From Acidobacteriota bacterium (GTDB taxonomy: Bacteria; Acidobacteriota; Terriglobia; Terriglobales; Acidobacteriaceae), in the NCBI GenBank assembly GCA_021851335.1, contig JAJZEA010000023.1, positions 1-45,725 of the forward strand: DNA of 45,725 bases, read 5' to 3'. The notes below the pieces were generated by a model. That model did not search any database. It saw nothing but the letters and a program-made list of their open reading frames with translations, and had not been told where the DNA came from. This document shows positions 1 to 7,571 of the stretch, piece after piece. A program made the position numbers and the translations under genes. Within the stretch, counting starts at the first letter, position 1; each line of letters begins with the position of its first letter.

Positions 1-741
1 CAAGCCCAGACGCGAAATCCCCCCCCCCCCGACACTTCGCCGCGGACTATTCCGCGTTATCGCCAGATAGATCAACTCGCCGTCCGGTCGCGCTCCGGAG
101 ACAAGCCGTCCACGCTGCTGCTGACGCACATGCTCTTTGAAAACGCCTCGGTCCCCGATCCGGTGGCCGACGCGATGGGATTCACCGACCGCGTCTCCCG
201 CGCCGAGGCGGAGTTCCAGTCCGGCGCGCACGCCCCAGTGCATGAGATCGATATCGTCCGGGCCGTCAACCACCTGATGGAAGGCGTCGCCGCGCCGCAG
301 TGGGCAAGCACTTCCTTGCCCGAAGTCCACAGACTGCGCATGCACCTGCTGGTCGGTTATCCGCATCTGATTGCCAGCCCGCAGCCGCCAGACAGCAAGG
401 GCCATCGCAAGCCGCTGGCTGAAACCATGTCTCCGATCGAGGCGACCTTCATCGCTACCACGCTCGTCTACCAGAAGGCCTACAACCCCGACTACATGTT
501 CACCCCTGCCGAGCTTGCCCAGCAGGCGTCGGCGGATGTCGCCAATCGAAAGACGGAGCAGATCCAGCGCCAGGCCCTGCTGGAGAAGACCTTCCACGGC
601 CAGAACGACAGCGTAAGCTGGCACGACCTGATCAACGCCAGCAACCTGTTCTTCGACGACCTGAACATGCCCGCCGCTCCCAGTCGGGAAACCGGCGCAC
701 AAAACCACGCCAGCACCGGCGTCTCGGGAGGTGCGCGATGA
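1..741 (+). CDS. Hypothetical protein, 5'-truncated by the window edge
   Basis: The frame is open from base 1 to the TGA at 739-741, so the gene begins outside the window; the first internal ATG is at 130. The visible 246 residues have no signal peptide or transmembrane segment. They are mostly predicted helical, with a Pro-rich start (NPPPPDTSPR) encoded by a 12-C run and an Ala/Gln/Arg-rich helical region near residues 155-200. I do not recognise a family. The stop overlaps the ATG at 738 (ATGA), and a strong ribosome-binding site GGGAGG sits inside the gene end at 726-731, so the next gene was designed to be translationally coupled to this one. Function unknown; confidence that it is coding is fairly high because of the length and the coupled junction. 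Confidence 0.6.
   Translation, partial: QAQTRNPPPPDTSPRTIPRYRQIDQLAVRSRSGDKPSTLLLTHMLFENASVPDPVADAMGFTDRVSRAEAEFQSGAHAPVHEIDIVRAVNHLMEGVAAPQWASTSLPEVHRLRMHLLVGYPHLIASPQPPDSKGHRKPLAETMSPIEATFIATTLVYQKAYNPDYMFTPAELAQQASADVANRKTEQIQRQALLEKTFHGQNDSVSWHDLINASNLFFDDLNMPAAPSRETGAQNHASTGVSGGAR
19..30 (+). repeat. 12-nt poly-C homopolymer inside coding sequence
   Basis: Twelve consecutive C residues lie in the open frame at the left edge, encoding a Pro run. A run this long can slip in replication or in sequencing, so the frame upstream of it cannot be trusted. Confidence 0.9.
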
Positions 742-749
742 AAAGGTGA
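738..749 (+). other. Strong SD and ATG followed by a stop at codon 4 (MKR-stop)
   Basis: GGGAGG at 726-731 sits 6 nt before ATG 738, which overlaps the preceding stop as ATGA. The frame reads Met-Lys-Arg and then TGA at 747-749. Immediately after the stop the same frame continues with SLIAFVTVLFSLLGC, a classic signal-peptide hydrophobic core. The positively charged MKR would be the natural n-region of that signal. Either the start of the next gene carries a nonsense mutation (or sequence error), or MKR-stop is a mini-ORF followed by re-initiation. Confidence 0.7.
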
Positions 750-782
750 AGTCTGATTGCATTCGTTACCGTCTTATTTTCG

Positions 783-1523
783 TTGCTTGGATGCATGATA
801 TTTGTCGGGTGCGTTAGCGGCCTCACCGTTACAGTTGGTCCGAGCACTCCCAAATCTGTCATTGAAGCACAAACTTCGATCGGAGGAGCTATAGTGCCAT
901 GGGAGTATGCCATCGTCCAGGCCGAGGCCGTTCCAGATGGGCCAAATGGATACACTTGCACACCGAACACGCAGGGATGTGTTCTAAGCCTTCAAGGGAG
1001 CACGAACTCCATGGGGGACTATACGATTTCATCCGATGCGGTTCCTGGCGATTGGCAGATCGGGATCGAACCCGATCAGAACTGCACGCAAGGCGCGGCT
1101 TCGCAGATACTGTACCTGACGCCAAGTACGACTTACACACCGACTTTAGTCGTTTGCAACAGCATTGCGAATGGAAGCTTGATAGCCAGTCCCGCATTTT
1201 GCACGCAGACTCTGAACAACGCTACAGGCGTAATGACGAACGATTGCCCGTCGACCATAACTCTAACGTCTGCTGACGGAGTACTGCCGACTTCACATCA
1301 GCTTAACGTATCGGACTACAGTGATACCGGAACCCAGAGATACAGCTTCTCAGGAAGCGCTTCGAATCCAACGTCTATTCTTGTTCCTGTACCTCCACCA
1401 ACCGACAGTGGCCAATCCGTCTTGGTAGTCTACGATCCACAAACTAACGCACCTGTAGGAGCTGCGCTTTTCACGGTCAACCAAGTCATCTATACGCCGT
1501 GCGGCACGAAACGAAACTGCTGA
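783..1523 (+). CDS. Putative lipoprotein or exported protein with disrupted start
   Basis: The minimal frame from TTG 783 encodes 246 aa. It is open further upstream to the TGA at 747, so CTG 753 or the interrupted ATG 738 may be the true start. The N-terminus (LLGCMIFVGC) offers two lipobox-like cysteines, at residues 4 and 10 of this start. The rest is rich in Thr, Ser, Gly and Pro with many cysteines and beta-type sequence, as in surface or periplasmic proteins; no known domain is recognised. Base composition is visibly less GC-rich than the flanking genes, which may mean foreign origin or weak selection. With the stop at codon 4 this could be a pseudogene, but the remaining 240 or so codons are intact, so decay would be recent. 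Confidence 0.5.
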   Translation: MLGCMIFVGCVSGLTVTVGPSTPKSVIEAQTSIGGAIVPWEYAIVQAEAVPDGPNGYTCTPNTQGCVLSLQGSTNSMGDYTISSDAVPGDWQIGIEPDQNCTQGAASQILYLTPSTTYTPTLVVCNSIANGSLIASPAFCTQTLNNATGVMTNDCPSTITLTSADGVLPTSHQLNVSDYSDTGTQRYSFSGSASNPTSILVPVPPPTDSGQSVLVVYDPQTNAPVGAALFTVNQVIYTPCGTKRNC

Positions 1524-1677
1524 GTAGAGTGGTCACAAAGAAGATGCTCGCAAAGGGCGCGGTTGTGCTCTTTGTTCGCCACGTTGATTTCAAGTGCCAA
1601 TTCCGATTCAGCCGCGCCCATCGACGCAAAGCCAATGTGAACTGACACCAGATTGAATACACGAAAGGATTCATCCC

Positions 1678-2451
1678 TTGCTCCCATCCATGGCTTCTTC
1701 TCCAACTCGTCGCTCCACACTCTGGCTCACTTTTCTGTTGCTGAGCCTGCTGCTCGCGGACTTGGATGCACTCTACGCGCAATCCGTTGATTCTGCGCAA
1801 AATCCTACCCATGCAGCCACAGCCATCCCAAACTGGCAATATGGGGTCTTCACTGCTGGTGGTTTTGCGCAAAACTATAAGATTTCATACCAGTTTACGC
1901 TTTCGACGGGTCAGTTAGATGCGCCATCGGCAAGTGTCAAGCTTGATTTTTGGAACGCCGGATTTACCGGTGGGCGCATGCTTTCCGCGTTGCACGGCCC
2001 TGGCGCGCTGCGTGGTCGCGTGGAAACCATGCTCGAGGTTACGCCCTTCTGGTTGGCGCGATACCCGAAACAAAATTTGGTCTTCATTGACAAATTGCAA
2101 AACGGCACCGCAACACAACCTGGCTACGGCCCCATCGACATGCACGGCGCTTCGATTACGCCATTTCTCATCCGCTGGAACTTCCAGCGCCGTCCTGACA
2201 CCCACATCCTGCCCTGGGCGCAGGTGGGCGGAGGCCTGCTCTGGACTAACCACAAATTTCCATATGCTGGAGATACCAGCGTCATCAACTTCACGCCGCA
2301 AGTCGGCCTCGGTTTCAATACTCGCATTCGCCCGCATCAGACGCTCGACCTCGGCCTGAAAGCGATTCTCATCTCCAACGCGGGCCTGGGCGACAACGAT
2401 CCCGGTGTCGCTAGCCTTCAGTTCGCCGCGGGCTACTCCTGGTGGAAGTAG
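1678..2451 (+). CDS. PagL-like acyloxyacyl hydrolase family protein, catalytic His lost
   Basis: This 257-aa protein begins with a signal peptide (core LWLTFLLLSLLLADLDALYA) and continues as an outer-membrane beta-barrel resembling the lipid A 3-O-deacylase (PagL) family. Family PagL enzymes remove the 3-O acyl chain of lipid A using a His-x-Ser motif near the C-terminus plus an acidic residue. Here the motif region reads ILISNAGLGDNDPG: Ser233 is kept but the His position (231) is Leu. The acidic position is also not conserved (Ala). It ends in an aromatic barrel strand (YSWWK). Start: TTG 1678 has AAAGGA 8 nt upstream; ATG 1690 is the alternative. A paralogue follows 99 bp downstream. It is likely catalytically dead or altered while keeping the barrel fold. 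Confidence 0.75.
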   Translation: MLPSMASSPTRRSTLWLTFLLLSLLLADLDALYAQSVDSAQNPTHAATAIPNWQYGVFTAGGFAQNYKISYQFTLSTGQLDAPSASVKLDFWNAGFTGGRMLSALHGPGALRGRVETMLEVTPFWLARYPKQNLVFIDKLQNGTATQPGYGPIDMHGASITPFLIRWNFQRRPDTHILPWAQVGGGLLWTNHKFPYAGDTSVINFTPQVGLGFNTRIRPHQTLDLGLKAILISNAGLGDNDPGVASLQFAAGYSWWK

Positions 2452-2550
2452 TCGGTGCCTGTCTCGCACTGTGCGGCAATGCTTCCCGTCGTAGGATCGA
2501 CTTGAGCTTCGCGTCCAGGACGCGAACCATTTTCCCGAAGGAGATACCGC

Positions 2551-3327
2551 TTGCATCGTTTCTGTTTCGCTCTTCAAGTGAATCCACTGTCCCTTCGACG
2601 CTTTTGGATGGCTGCATTCTCGGTCTTCGCCGTGTTTCTCTTCGCGTCAGGCGGGCGAGTGTTTGCGCAGCATCCTGAAACCGCTGCCACGACGACAGGT
2701 AACTGGCAGTTCGGATTCTTCGCAGCAGGAGGATTTCCACCGAACTATCAAATTAATGAAGGAACTGCTACATCCTCCTCTGGTCAATCAGAAAGCCTGC
2801 TGGCGCCAGAGAAGCTGTACTTCTGGAATGCAGGATTTCTCGGCGGACACATGCTCTCCGGTTACCATGGTCGCGGCCTGCTGCGCAGACGCGGAGAGCT
2901 TATGCTGGAAATCATTCCGTTCTGGCTGGCGCATTACCCACGCCAAGATTTAGTTGCTCACGCAAGCTTGAATAACACCATAGTTTCGTCTGGTTACTTT
3001 GGTCCGATCAACATGTACGGAGCATCGGTTACGCCGCTCCTCTATCGCTGGAACTTTCAAAGAAATCCCGGCAGCCGGACGCTGCCCTGGGCGCAGGTGG
3101 GCAGCGGGCTGCTCTGGACCAATCACAAATTTCCGACCACAGGCGATACCAGCGTCATCAACTTCACGCCGCAGCTCGGCTTTGGCCTGAACACCCGGGT
3201 TCGATCTCATCAGACACTCGACTTTGGCCTCAAAGTCATCCACATCTCCAACGCCGGTCTTGGCGATAACGATCCCGGCATCAACTACAGCCTTCAGTTC
3301 GCGGCAGGCTACTCCTGGTGGAAATGA
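2551..3327 (+). CDS. PagL-like acyloxyacyl hydrolase (lipid A deacylase family)
   Basis: This 258-aa exported beta-barrel protein is paralogous to the preceding gene. Shared blocks include LLWTNHKFP, GDTSVINFTPQ, the SNAGLGDNDPG region and the terminal AAGYSWWK. The signal peptide spans about residues 15-40 and ends SGGRVFAQ. It retains the family His-x-Ser motif as HIS (His231, Ser233) followed by NAGLGDNDPG. The acidic catalytic position of proteobacterial PagL appears to be Asn here, so activity on lipid A is likely but not certain. Start: TTG 2551 with AAGGAG at 2538-2543, 7 nt spacing. The expected location is the outer membrane, remodelling lipopolysaccharide acylation. Probably the active member of the pair. 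Confidence 0.78.
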   Translation: MHRFCFALQVNPLSLRRFWMAAFSVFAVFLFASGGRVFAQHPETAATTTGNWQFGFFAAGGFPPNYQINEGTATSSSGQSESLLAPEKLYFWNAGFLGGHMLSGYHGRGLLRRRGELMLEIIPFWLAHYPRQDLVAHASLNNTIVSSGYFGPINMYGASVTPLLYRWNFQRNPGSRTLPWAQVGSGLLWTNHKFPTTGDTSVINFTPQLGFGLNTRVRSHQTLDFGLKVIHISNAGLGDNDPGINYSLQFAAGYSWWK

Positions 3328-3462
3328 AGCCCGGTGGAAATGAAACTGGCAGAAATAAATCTGGTTCCGGCAGTTCATGGCTGAAGGCTGTCCCAGCCTG
3401 CGGAGATGCGGATCGTGGTTGCCGCAGCGCGCTGCCCATGCTCGCGCGCTGCCCGCGCCCTG

Positions 3463-3493
3463 CTGACAGACGTACTCCCTCGCCAGCTATCAT
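3463..3493 (+). promoter_or_regulatory. Possible asnS promoter (leaderless)
   Basis: CTGACA (3463-3468) and TATCAT (3488-3493) are separated by 19 nt. The -10-like box ends only 6 nt before ATG 3500 and no clear SD is present, so transcription would start at or next to the start codon. Confidence 0.35.
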
Positions 3494-3499
3494 GGCGGT

Positions 3500-4840
3500 A
3501 TGCAACTCGTGCAACCCTCTGCGCCTCTGGCCACCATCGCTGAAATCGCTCGCTTCGACGGCCAGACCGTCACCGTTCGTGGCTGGCTCTATAACCTCCG
3601 CGAAAGCGGCAAACTGCTCTTTCCCATTTTTCGCGACGGTAGCGGGCTGATTCAGGGTGTTGCCCACAAATCCGGCGTCTCTGCCGAAGTCTTCGAGGCC
3701 ATGAAAGGTCTCACGCAGGAGTCCAGCGTCGAGGTCATCGGGCGCGTGCGCGCCGACCAGCGCGCCGTCGGCGGCTTTGAGTTGGATGTCGAGCAGATCA
3801 CGGTTCTCCAGCGGGTTCCGGAGTCCGATCCCTATCCGATTACGCCCAAGGAGCACGGCGTAGAGTTTCTCATGGAGCACCGTCATCTGTGGGTTCGCTC
3901 CACACGCCAGGCAGCGATCCTTCGCATCCGTGCCGAGATCATGCGCGCGGCACAAGAGTACTTCGACTCCAACGGCTTCACCCGCACCGATCCCCCCATT
4001 CTCACGCCAGCAGCCTGCGAGGGCACCTCGACGCTGTTTCCTGTCGATTACTTTGGCGAGGAAGCGTTTCTCACGCAAAGCGGGCAACTATATATCGAGG
4101 CAACTGCGCTAGCGCTCGGCAAAGTCTATAGCTTTGGCCCAACGTTTCGTGCGGAAAAATCAAAAACCCGTCGCCACCTCACCGAGTTCTGGATGATCGA
4201 GCCGGAGGTTGCTTTCTGCGATCTTGACGGGCTGATGGAACTGGCGGAAAACTTCATTGCGCATATCGCTCAGTCGGTTCTGGCGCGTCGCGCTGCCGAC
4301 CTGACGGCGATCGGTCGCGATCCGGAAAAACTTCGCGCGATTCAGGCTCCATTTCCTCGCCTCAGCTATGACGAAGCCGCCGCGATGCTGCAACAGGCAT
4401 ACAAGGACGGGCTTGTTGAGCAGCCTTTTGAGTATGGCAATGACTTTGGCTCACCCGACGAAACCTGGCTCAGCAGCCAGTTTGACCGCCCTGTGATGGT
4501 TCATCGTTACCCGGCGGACGTCAAAGCCTTCTATATGCAGCCGGACCCGGCGAACGACAAATACGCACTTTGCGTCGATGTTCTGGCGCCGGAGGGCTAT
4601 GGTGAAATCATCGGCGGCTCGCAGCGTGTGGACAGCTACGATCTGCTGAAGCGTCGCATTGAAGCACACAATCTGCCGATCGAAGCCTTTCAGTGGTATC
4701 TGGACCTGCGTCGTTACGGGTCGGTGCCGCACTCCGGCTTCGGCATGGGGATTGAGCGTGTTGTCGCATGGCTTTGCGGTCTGGACCATGTACGCGAGAC
4801 GATTCCATTTGCGCGAACGCTCAACCGCATTTTCCCCTGA
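3500..4840 (+). CDS. asnS: Asparaginyl-tRNA synthetase
   Basis: This 446-aa class II aminoacyl-tRNA synthetase charges tRNA-Asn with asparagine in the cytoplasm. The N-terminal OB-fold anticodon-binding domain covers about residues 15-110 ([14 protein letters not shown]). The catalytic core follows with motif 2 ([19 protein letters not shown], about 217-235) and motif 3 ([15 protein letters not shown] near 415-430). Length is typical of bacterial AsnRS. FWMIEPE in the motif 2 region favours AsnRS over AspRS. ATG 3500 matches the expected N-terminus. gatB elsewhere in this window means the cell also has the amidotransferase route; with AsnRS present, that route is probably needed mainly for Gln-tRNA. 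The 172 bp upstream hold no other gene I can see. Confidence 0.95.
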   Translation: MQLVQPSAPLATIAEIARFDGQTVTVRGWLYNLRESGKLLFPIFRDGSGLIQGVAHKSGVSAEVFEAMKGLTQESSVEVIGRVRADQRAVGGFELDVEQITVLQRVPESDPYPITPKEHGVEFLMEHRHLWVRSTRQAAILRIRAEIMRAAQEYFDSNGFTRTDPPILTPAACEGTSTLFPVDYFGEEAFLTQSGQLYIEATALALGKVYSFGPTFRAEKSKTRRHLTEFWMIEPEVAFCDLDGLMELAENFIAHIAQSVLARRAADLTAIGRDPEKLRAIQAPFPRLSYDEAAAMLQQAYKDGLVEQPFEYGNDFGSPDETWLSSQFDRPVMVHRYPADVKAFYMQPDPANDKYALCVDVLAPEGYGEIIGGSQRVDSYDLLKRRIEAHNLPIEAFQWYLDLRRYGSVPHSGFGMGIERVVAWLCGLDHVRETIPFARTLNRIFP

Positions 4841-5061
4841 TGATTTCTGGCATAATCAGGGATTCTGCCGTGGAAAACACTGGCTCGGAATCCACACAAG
4901 TGTTACCTTGCTGGTACGGATATTTTCTGCTTGGCACCCGGTACATTGGGCGTCATTAACTCAAATGGATTCCCAAGGCTGCGCTCGGCCAGAACGCGAT
5001 TTCTCCCAGTGGAAATGCTGTTGCGTTCGTGGCCGTGTAGTTCGATTTGAAGGACGTATCG

Positions 5062-6624
5062 GTGGCATTGGCTCGGCAGAAATCGTTGAAGGTCGCCGGG
5101 ATTCTGCTTCTTGGGTTGGCGATTGGCTCGGGAGCAGGATTTCTGGGTGGACTGTATGCTGCGCAGCAGGCAGCACAGTTTGTGTTGTATGACTTTGCTT
5201 CGCGCATCGTCCATCAGGCGGATGATGCCGCCAGCCAGTTTATGAAGATTGTCCGGACGTTTGATCACGTTGGTCCGGACTTCTGCTCGGACAGCGAACT
5301 CGCCTCCATGCGGACACTTTTATTTCAGTCCAGCGCAGTGAAGGATATTGGACGGATACGCGATGGCAAACTTGGTTGCACGGCTGTAGCCGGTCGCTTC
5401 ACAAGCTTGCCCATCATGAAACAGCCGGCCATGGTCTCGACGCTGGGTACATCGGTGTATACGCCCGTACCCTTGCGGATGGCGCCTGGCCAGTTCGGCA
5501 CGATCGTTGGCATGCGTTCGGTGAACATCGTTCTTTCCCCGACTCTGTTTGAGGGTTTGCGCCGTGAGGGCATGGACTTCATGGTTCTCATGGTCAACAT
5601 GCGCACGCATCAGATGGTCCGTATCGCTGGAGACAATATCCCGGTTCAGCCAGACTGGGTCTTTGGACAGCGGCACCTGCGTGCAGCAAACGCGCTGCTG
5701 CTCACGCGTTGTTCGGCGAAAAACAGTGTCTGTGTGGTCACCCGAGAATCCGATGCGCTGATTCGCGACCATAACGAGGTGCTGGTGACCAGCGTAGCCC
5801 TCGCTGGTGCTCTGCTTGGCGGCGGAATCGCGCTTGGTGTAGTCTTCGCCGTCACGCTGCGTCGCAGTCTGCCACAGCAGCTTCGTAGGGCGATTCGCAA
5901 AAGCCAGCTTTCGCTGGTGTATCAGCCGATTGTCAATCTCGCCACGGACCAGTGCGTAGGATTTGAAACGCTGGTTCGCTGGCGCGATCGCGATGGGTTG
6001 CCGGTCGCTCCGTCAATTTTTGTCGCCATTGCGGAAGAGCGCGGCTTTATCCACGAACTTACCGATTGGGTCATTCGTCGCGCATTTGAAGAGATGGGCG
6101 CACTACTTCACAGTCGCTCGGAAATTCAACTCAGCCTCAACGTTGCTCCCAGCGATTTGACAAGCTCGATTCTGCTGGAGCGATTGGATATTTGTGCAGC
6201 GATGGAAGGCGTTCTGCCAGCGCAGATCGCACTCGAAATCACCGAGCGCTCAACGGCGGACCTGGCCACTGCCAGCCGCGCAATTCAGGAATTGCATGCG
6301 CACGGATATCACGTTCACATCGATGATTTCGGCACGGGTTTTTCCAGTCTCTCGTATCTGCACGAACTCACGGTCGACGCGATCAAGATTGACCGCAGTT
6401 TCACGCGCACCGCTGGCACGGATTCGATCACGGCAACTATCCTGCCACAAATTCTCTTCATCGCACACTCCCTTGGGCTGCAGGTTATCGTGGAAGGTGT
6501 CGAAACGGAGTCGCAGGTGGAGTTTCTGCGAGCACGTGGCCGGGCGATGCTTGTCCAGGGCTGGCGTTTTGGGCGTCCGCTGCCTGCGCACCTCGCGATT
6601 CGCTACCTCGATCAGCAGGACTAG
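5062..6624 (+). CDS. CSS-motif EAL c-di-GMP phosphodiesterase, membrane-bound
   Basis: This 520-aa inner-membrane protein has TM1 at about 11-33, a periplasmic CSS-type sensor domain at 40-238 and TM2 at about 241-266. The cytoplasmic EAL domain (273-515) hydrolyses cyclic di-GMP to pGpG. The periplasmic domain has Cys75 (in CSDSE) and Cys106 (GCTA), positioned like the redox-active pair of PdeC-type enzymes, so disulfide state may tune activity. EAL residues look complete: Glu302 (the motif is ETL instead of EAL), Asn360, Glu392 (EITE), Asp421-Asp422 (DDFGTG), Lys442, Glu482 and Gln499. GTG 5062 is chosen because AAGGA at 5050-5054 lies 7 nt upstream; TTG 5047 is an in-frame alternative. It is monocistronic; the 221 bp before it hold no gene. 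Confidence 0.9.
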   Translation: MALARQKSLKVAGILLLGLAIGSGAGFLGGLYAAQQAAQFVLYDFASRIVHQADDAASQFMKIVRTFDHVGPDFCSDSELASMRTLLFQSSAVKDIGRIRDGKLGCTAVAGRFTSLPIMKQPAMVSTLGTSVYTPVPLRMAPGQFGTIVGMRSVNIVLSPTLFEGLRREGMDFMVLMVNMRTHQMVRIAGDNIPVQPDWVFGQRHLRAANALLLTRCSAKNSVCVVTRESDALIRDHNEVLVTSVALAGALLGGGIALGVVFAVTLRRSLPQQLRRAIRKSQLSLVYQPIVNLATDQCVGFETLVRWRDRDGLPVAPSIFVAIAEERGFIHELTDWVIRRAFEEMGALLHSRSEIQLSLNVAPSDLTSSILLERLDICAAMEGVLPAQIALEITERSTADLATASRAIQELHAHGYHVHIDDFGTGFSSLSYLHELTVDAIKIDRSFTRTAGTDSITATILPQILFIAHSLGLQVIVEGVETESQVEFLRARGRAMLVQGWRFGRPLPAHLAIRYLDQQD

Positions 6625-6702
6625 GAGTTCTTTGGCGCACCGCGTCCGCGGCTGGTGCAGTAGCGGAATTCCGCCCGCGCTGATACGGATTCTATTCTGG
6701 TC

Positions 6703-6740
6703 CGAGGAACAAAAACGGCTGCGATGGTTCGCAGCCGTTT
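6703..6740 (-). terminator. Rho-independent terminator of frr
   Basis: A 12-bp perfect stem (6713-6724 with 6729-6740, loop TGGT) is followed on the minus strand by a T-run (TTTTTGTTCC). It lies just past the frr stop codon. Confidence 0.85.
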
Positions 6741-6763
6741 CGATGCTATTTGTTCTGACTTCG

Positions 6764-7351
6764 TCACACCTGCATGATGTCGATTTCCTTCTTCTTTGCC
6801 AGCTCTTCCATGCGTCGAATTTCTTCGTTCAACATCGTCTGAACCTCGTCCTGTGCGCGCTTTTCCTCATCCTCGCTCAGTTTCTTGTCCTTGGCCATCT
6901 TCTTCAAGGTTTCGTTGCCGTCGCGGCGGACATTTCGCAGCGCTGTCCGATGATCTTCCAGCTCTTTGTTGAGCTGCTTGACCACGTCTCGACGCCGCTC
7001 TTCGGTCATGGGCGGAATGGGCACACGCACCTGCTTGCCGTCGCTTTGCGGATTGAATCCATGCTCCGGCGCGCGCAGCGCCTTTTCAATCTCTTTGAGC
7101 ATACCTGCATCCCACGGCGCCACGACGATCATGTTTGGCTCCGGCGCACTGATCTGAGCAACCTGATTGAGGGGCGTCAGGGTGCCGTAGTAGTCGACGC
7201 GAACATTGTCCAGCAGAGCCGCCGTTGCTCGTCCGGTTCGGAGCGAAACCAAATGATGCTGGAAGTCTGCCACTGCTTTGTCCATACGCCGCTTCAGGTC
7301 CGCGTGCACATCCTTGAGCGCTGCGTTGGATGCCATAAATGATGCCGCCAT
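6764..7351 (-). CDS. frr: Ribosome recycling factor
   Basis: This 195-aa protein splits post-termination ribosomes together with EF-G. Family hallmarks are present: SLRTGRATAALLDNVRVDYYG near residues 36-56, the PLNQVAQIS segment, the NPQSDGKQVRVPIPPMTEERR block near 100-120, and a long charged C-terminal helix (KMAKDKKLSEDEEKRAQDEVQ). Length is about ten residues more than the usual 185 because of a short N-terminal extension. Start ATG 7351 has GAGAGGA 7 nt upstream. A second in-frame ATG at 7336 is less supported. The usual neighbour pyrH is not seen here; frr stands alone with its own terminator and a possibly structured leader. Confidence 0.96.
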   Translation of the reverse strand: MAASFMASNAALKDVHADLKRRMDKAVADFQHHLVSLRTGRATAALLDNVRVDYYGTLTPLNQVAQISAPEPNMIVVAPWDAGMLKEIEKALRAPEHGFNPQSDGKQVRVPIPPMTEERRRDVVKQLNKELEDHRTALRNVRRDGNETLKKMAKDKKLSEDEEKRAQDEVQTMLNEEIRRMEELAKKKEIDIMQV

Positions 7352-7389
7352 GTTCGATTCCTCTCGATGCTACCACTGACATTCTACTA

Positions 7390-7476
7390 GAGCGTGTTTG
7401 CGTATCCAATGGAAGCGGGTCGCGTTTCGGATGCGACGTCTTCTGGATTGCGACGCGTCTTGGATGAGACACGCTC
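7390..7476 (-). other. Possible structured leader upstream of frr
   Basis: Nested complementary segments are present: GAGCGTGT (7390-7397) with ACACGCTC (7469-7476), ATCCAA (7404-7409) with TTGGAT (7460-7465), and an inner GTCGC/GCGAC pair. It lies about 40-125 nt upstream of frr on the same strand, in a 220-bp gap without a gene. No known riboswitch class is recognised. Confidence 0.3.
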
Positions 7477-7571
7477 CGGGAAGCACTCGCAATCCACTCG
7501 ACAAGCTCGCCTGGTGTCGTGGCTGACTGACGTTGTGCCTGCGTCGCGTCTTGGTTTCGCGGAATGTCTCA

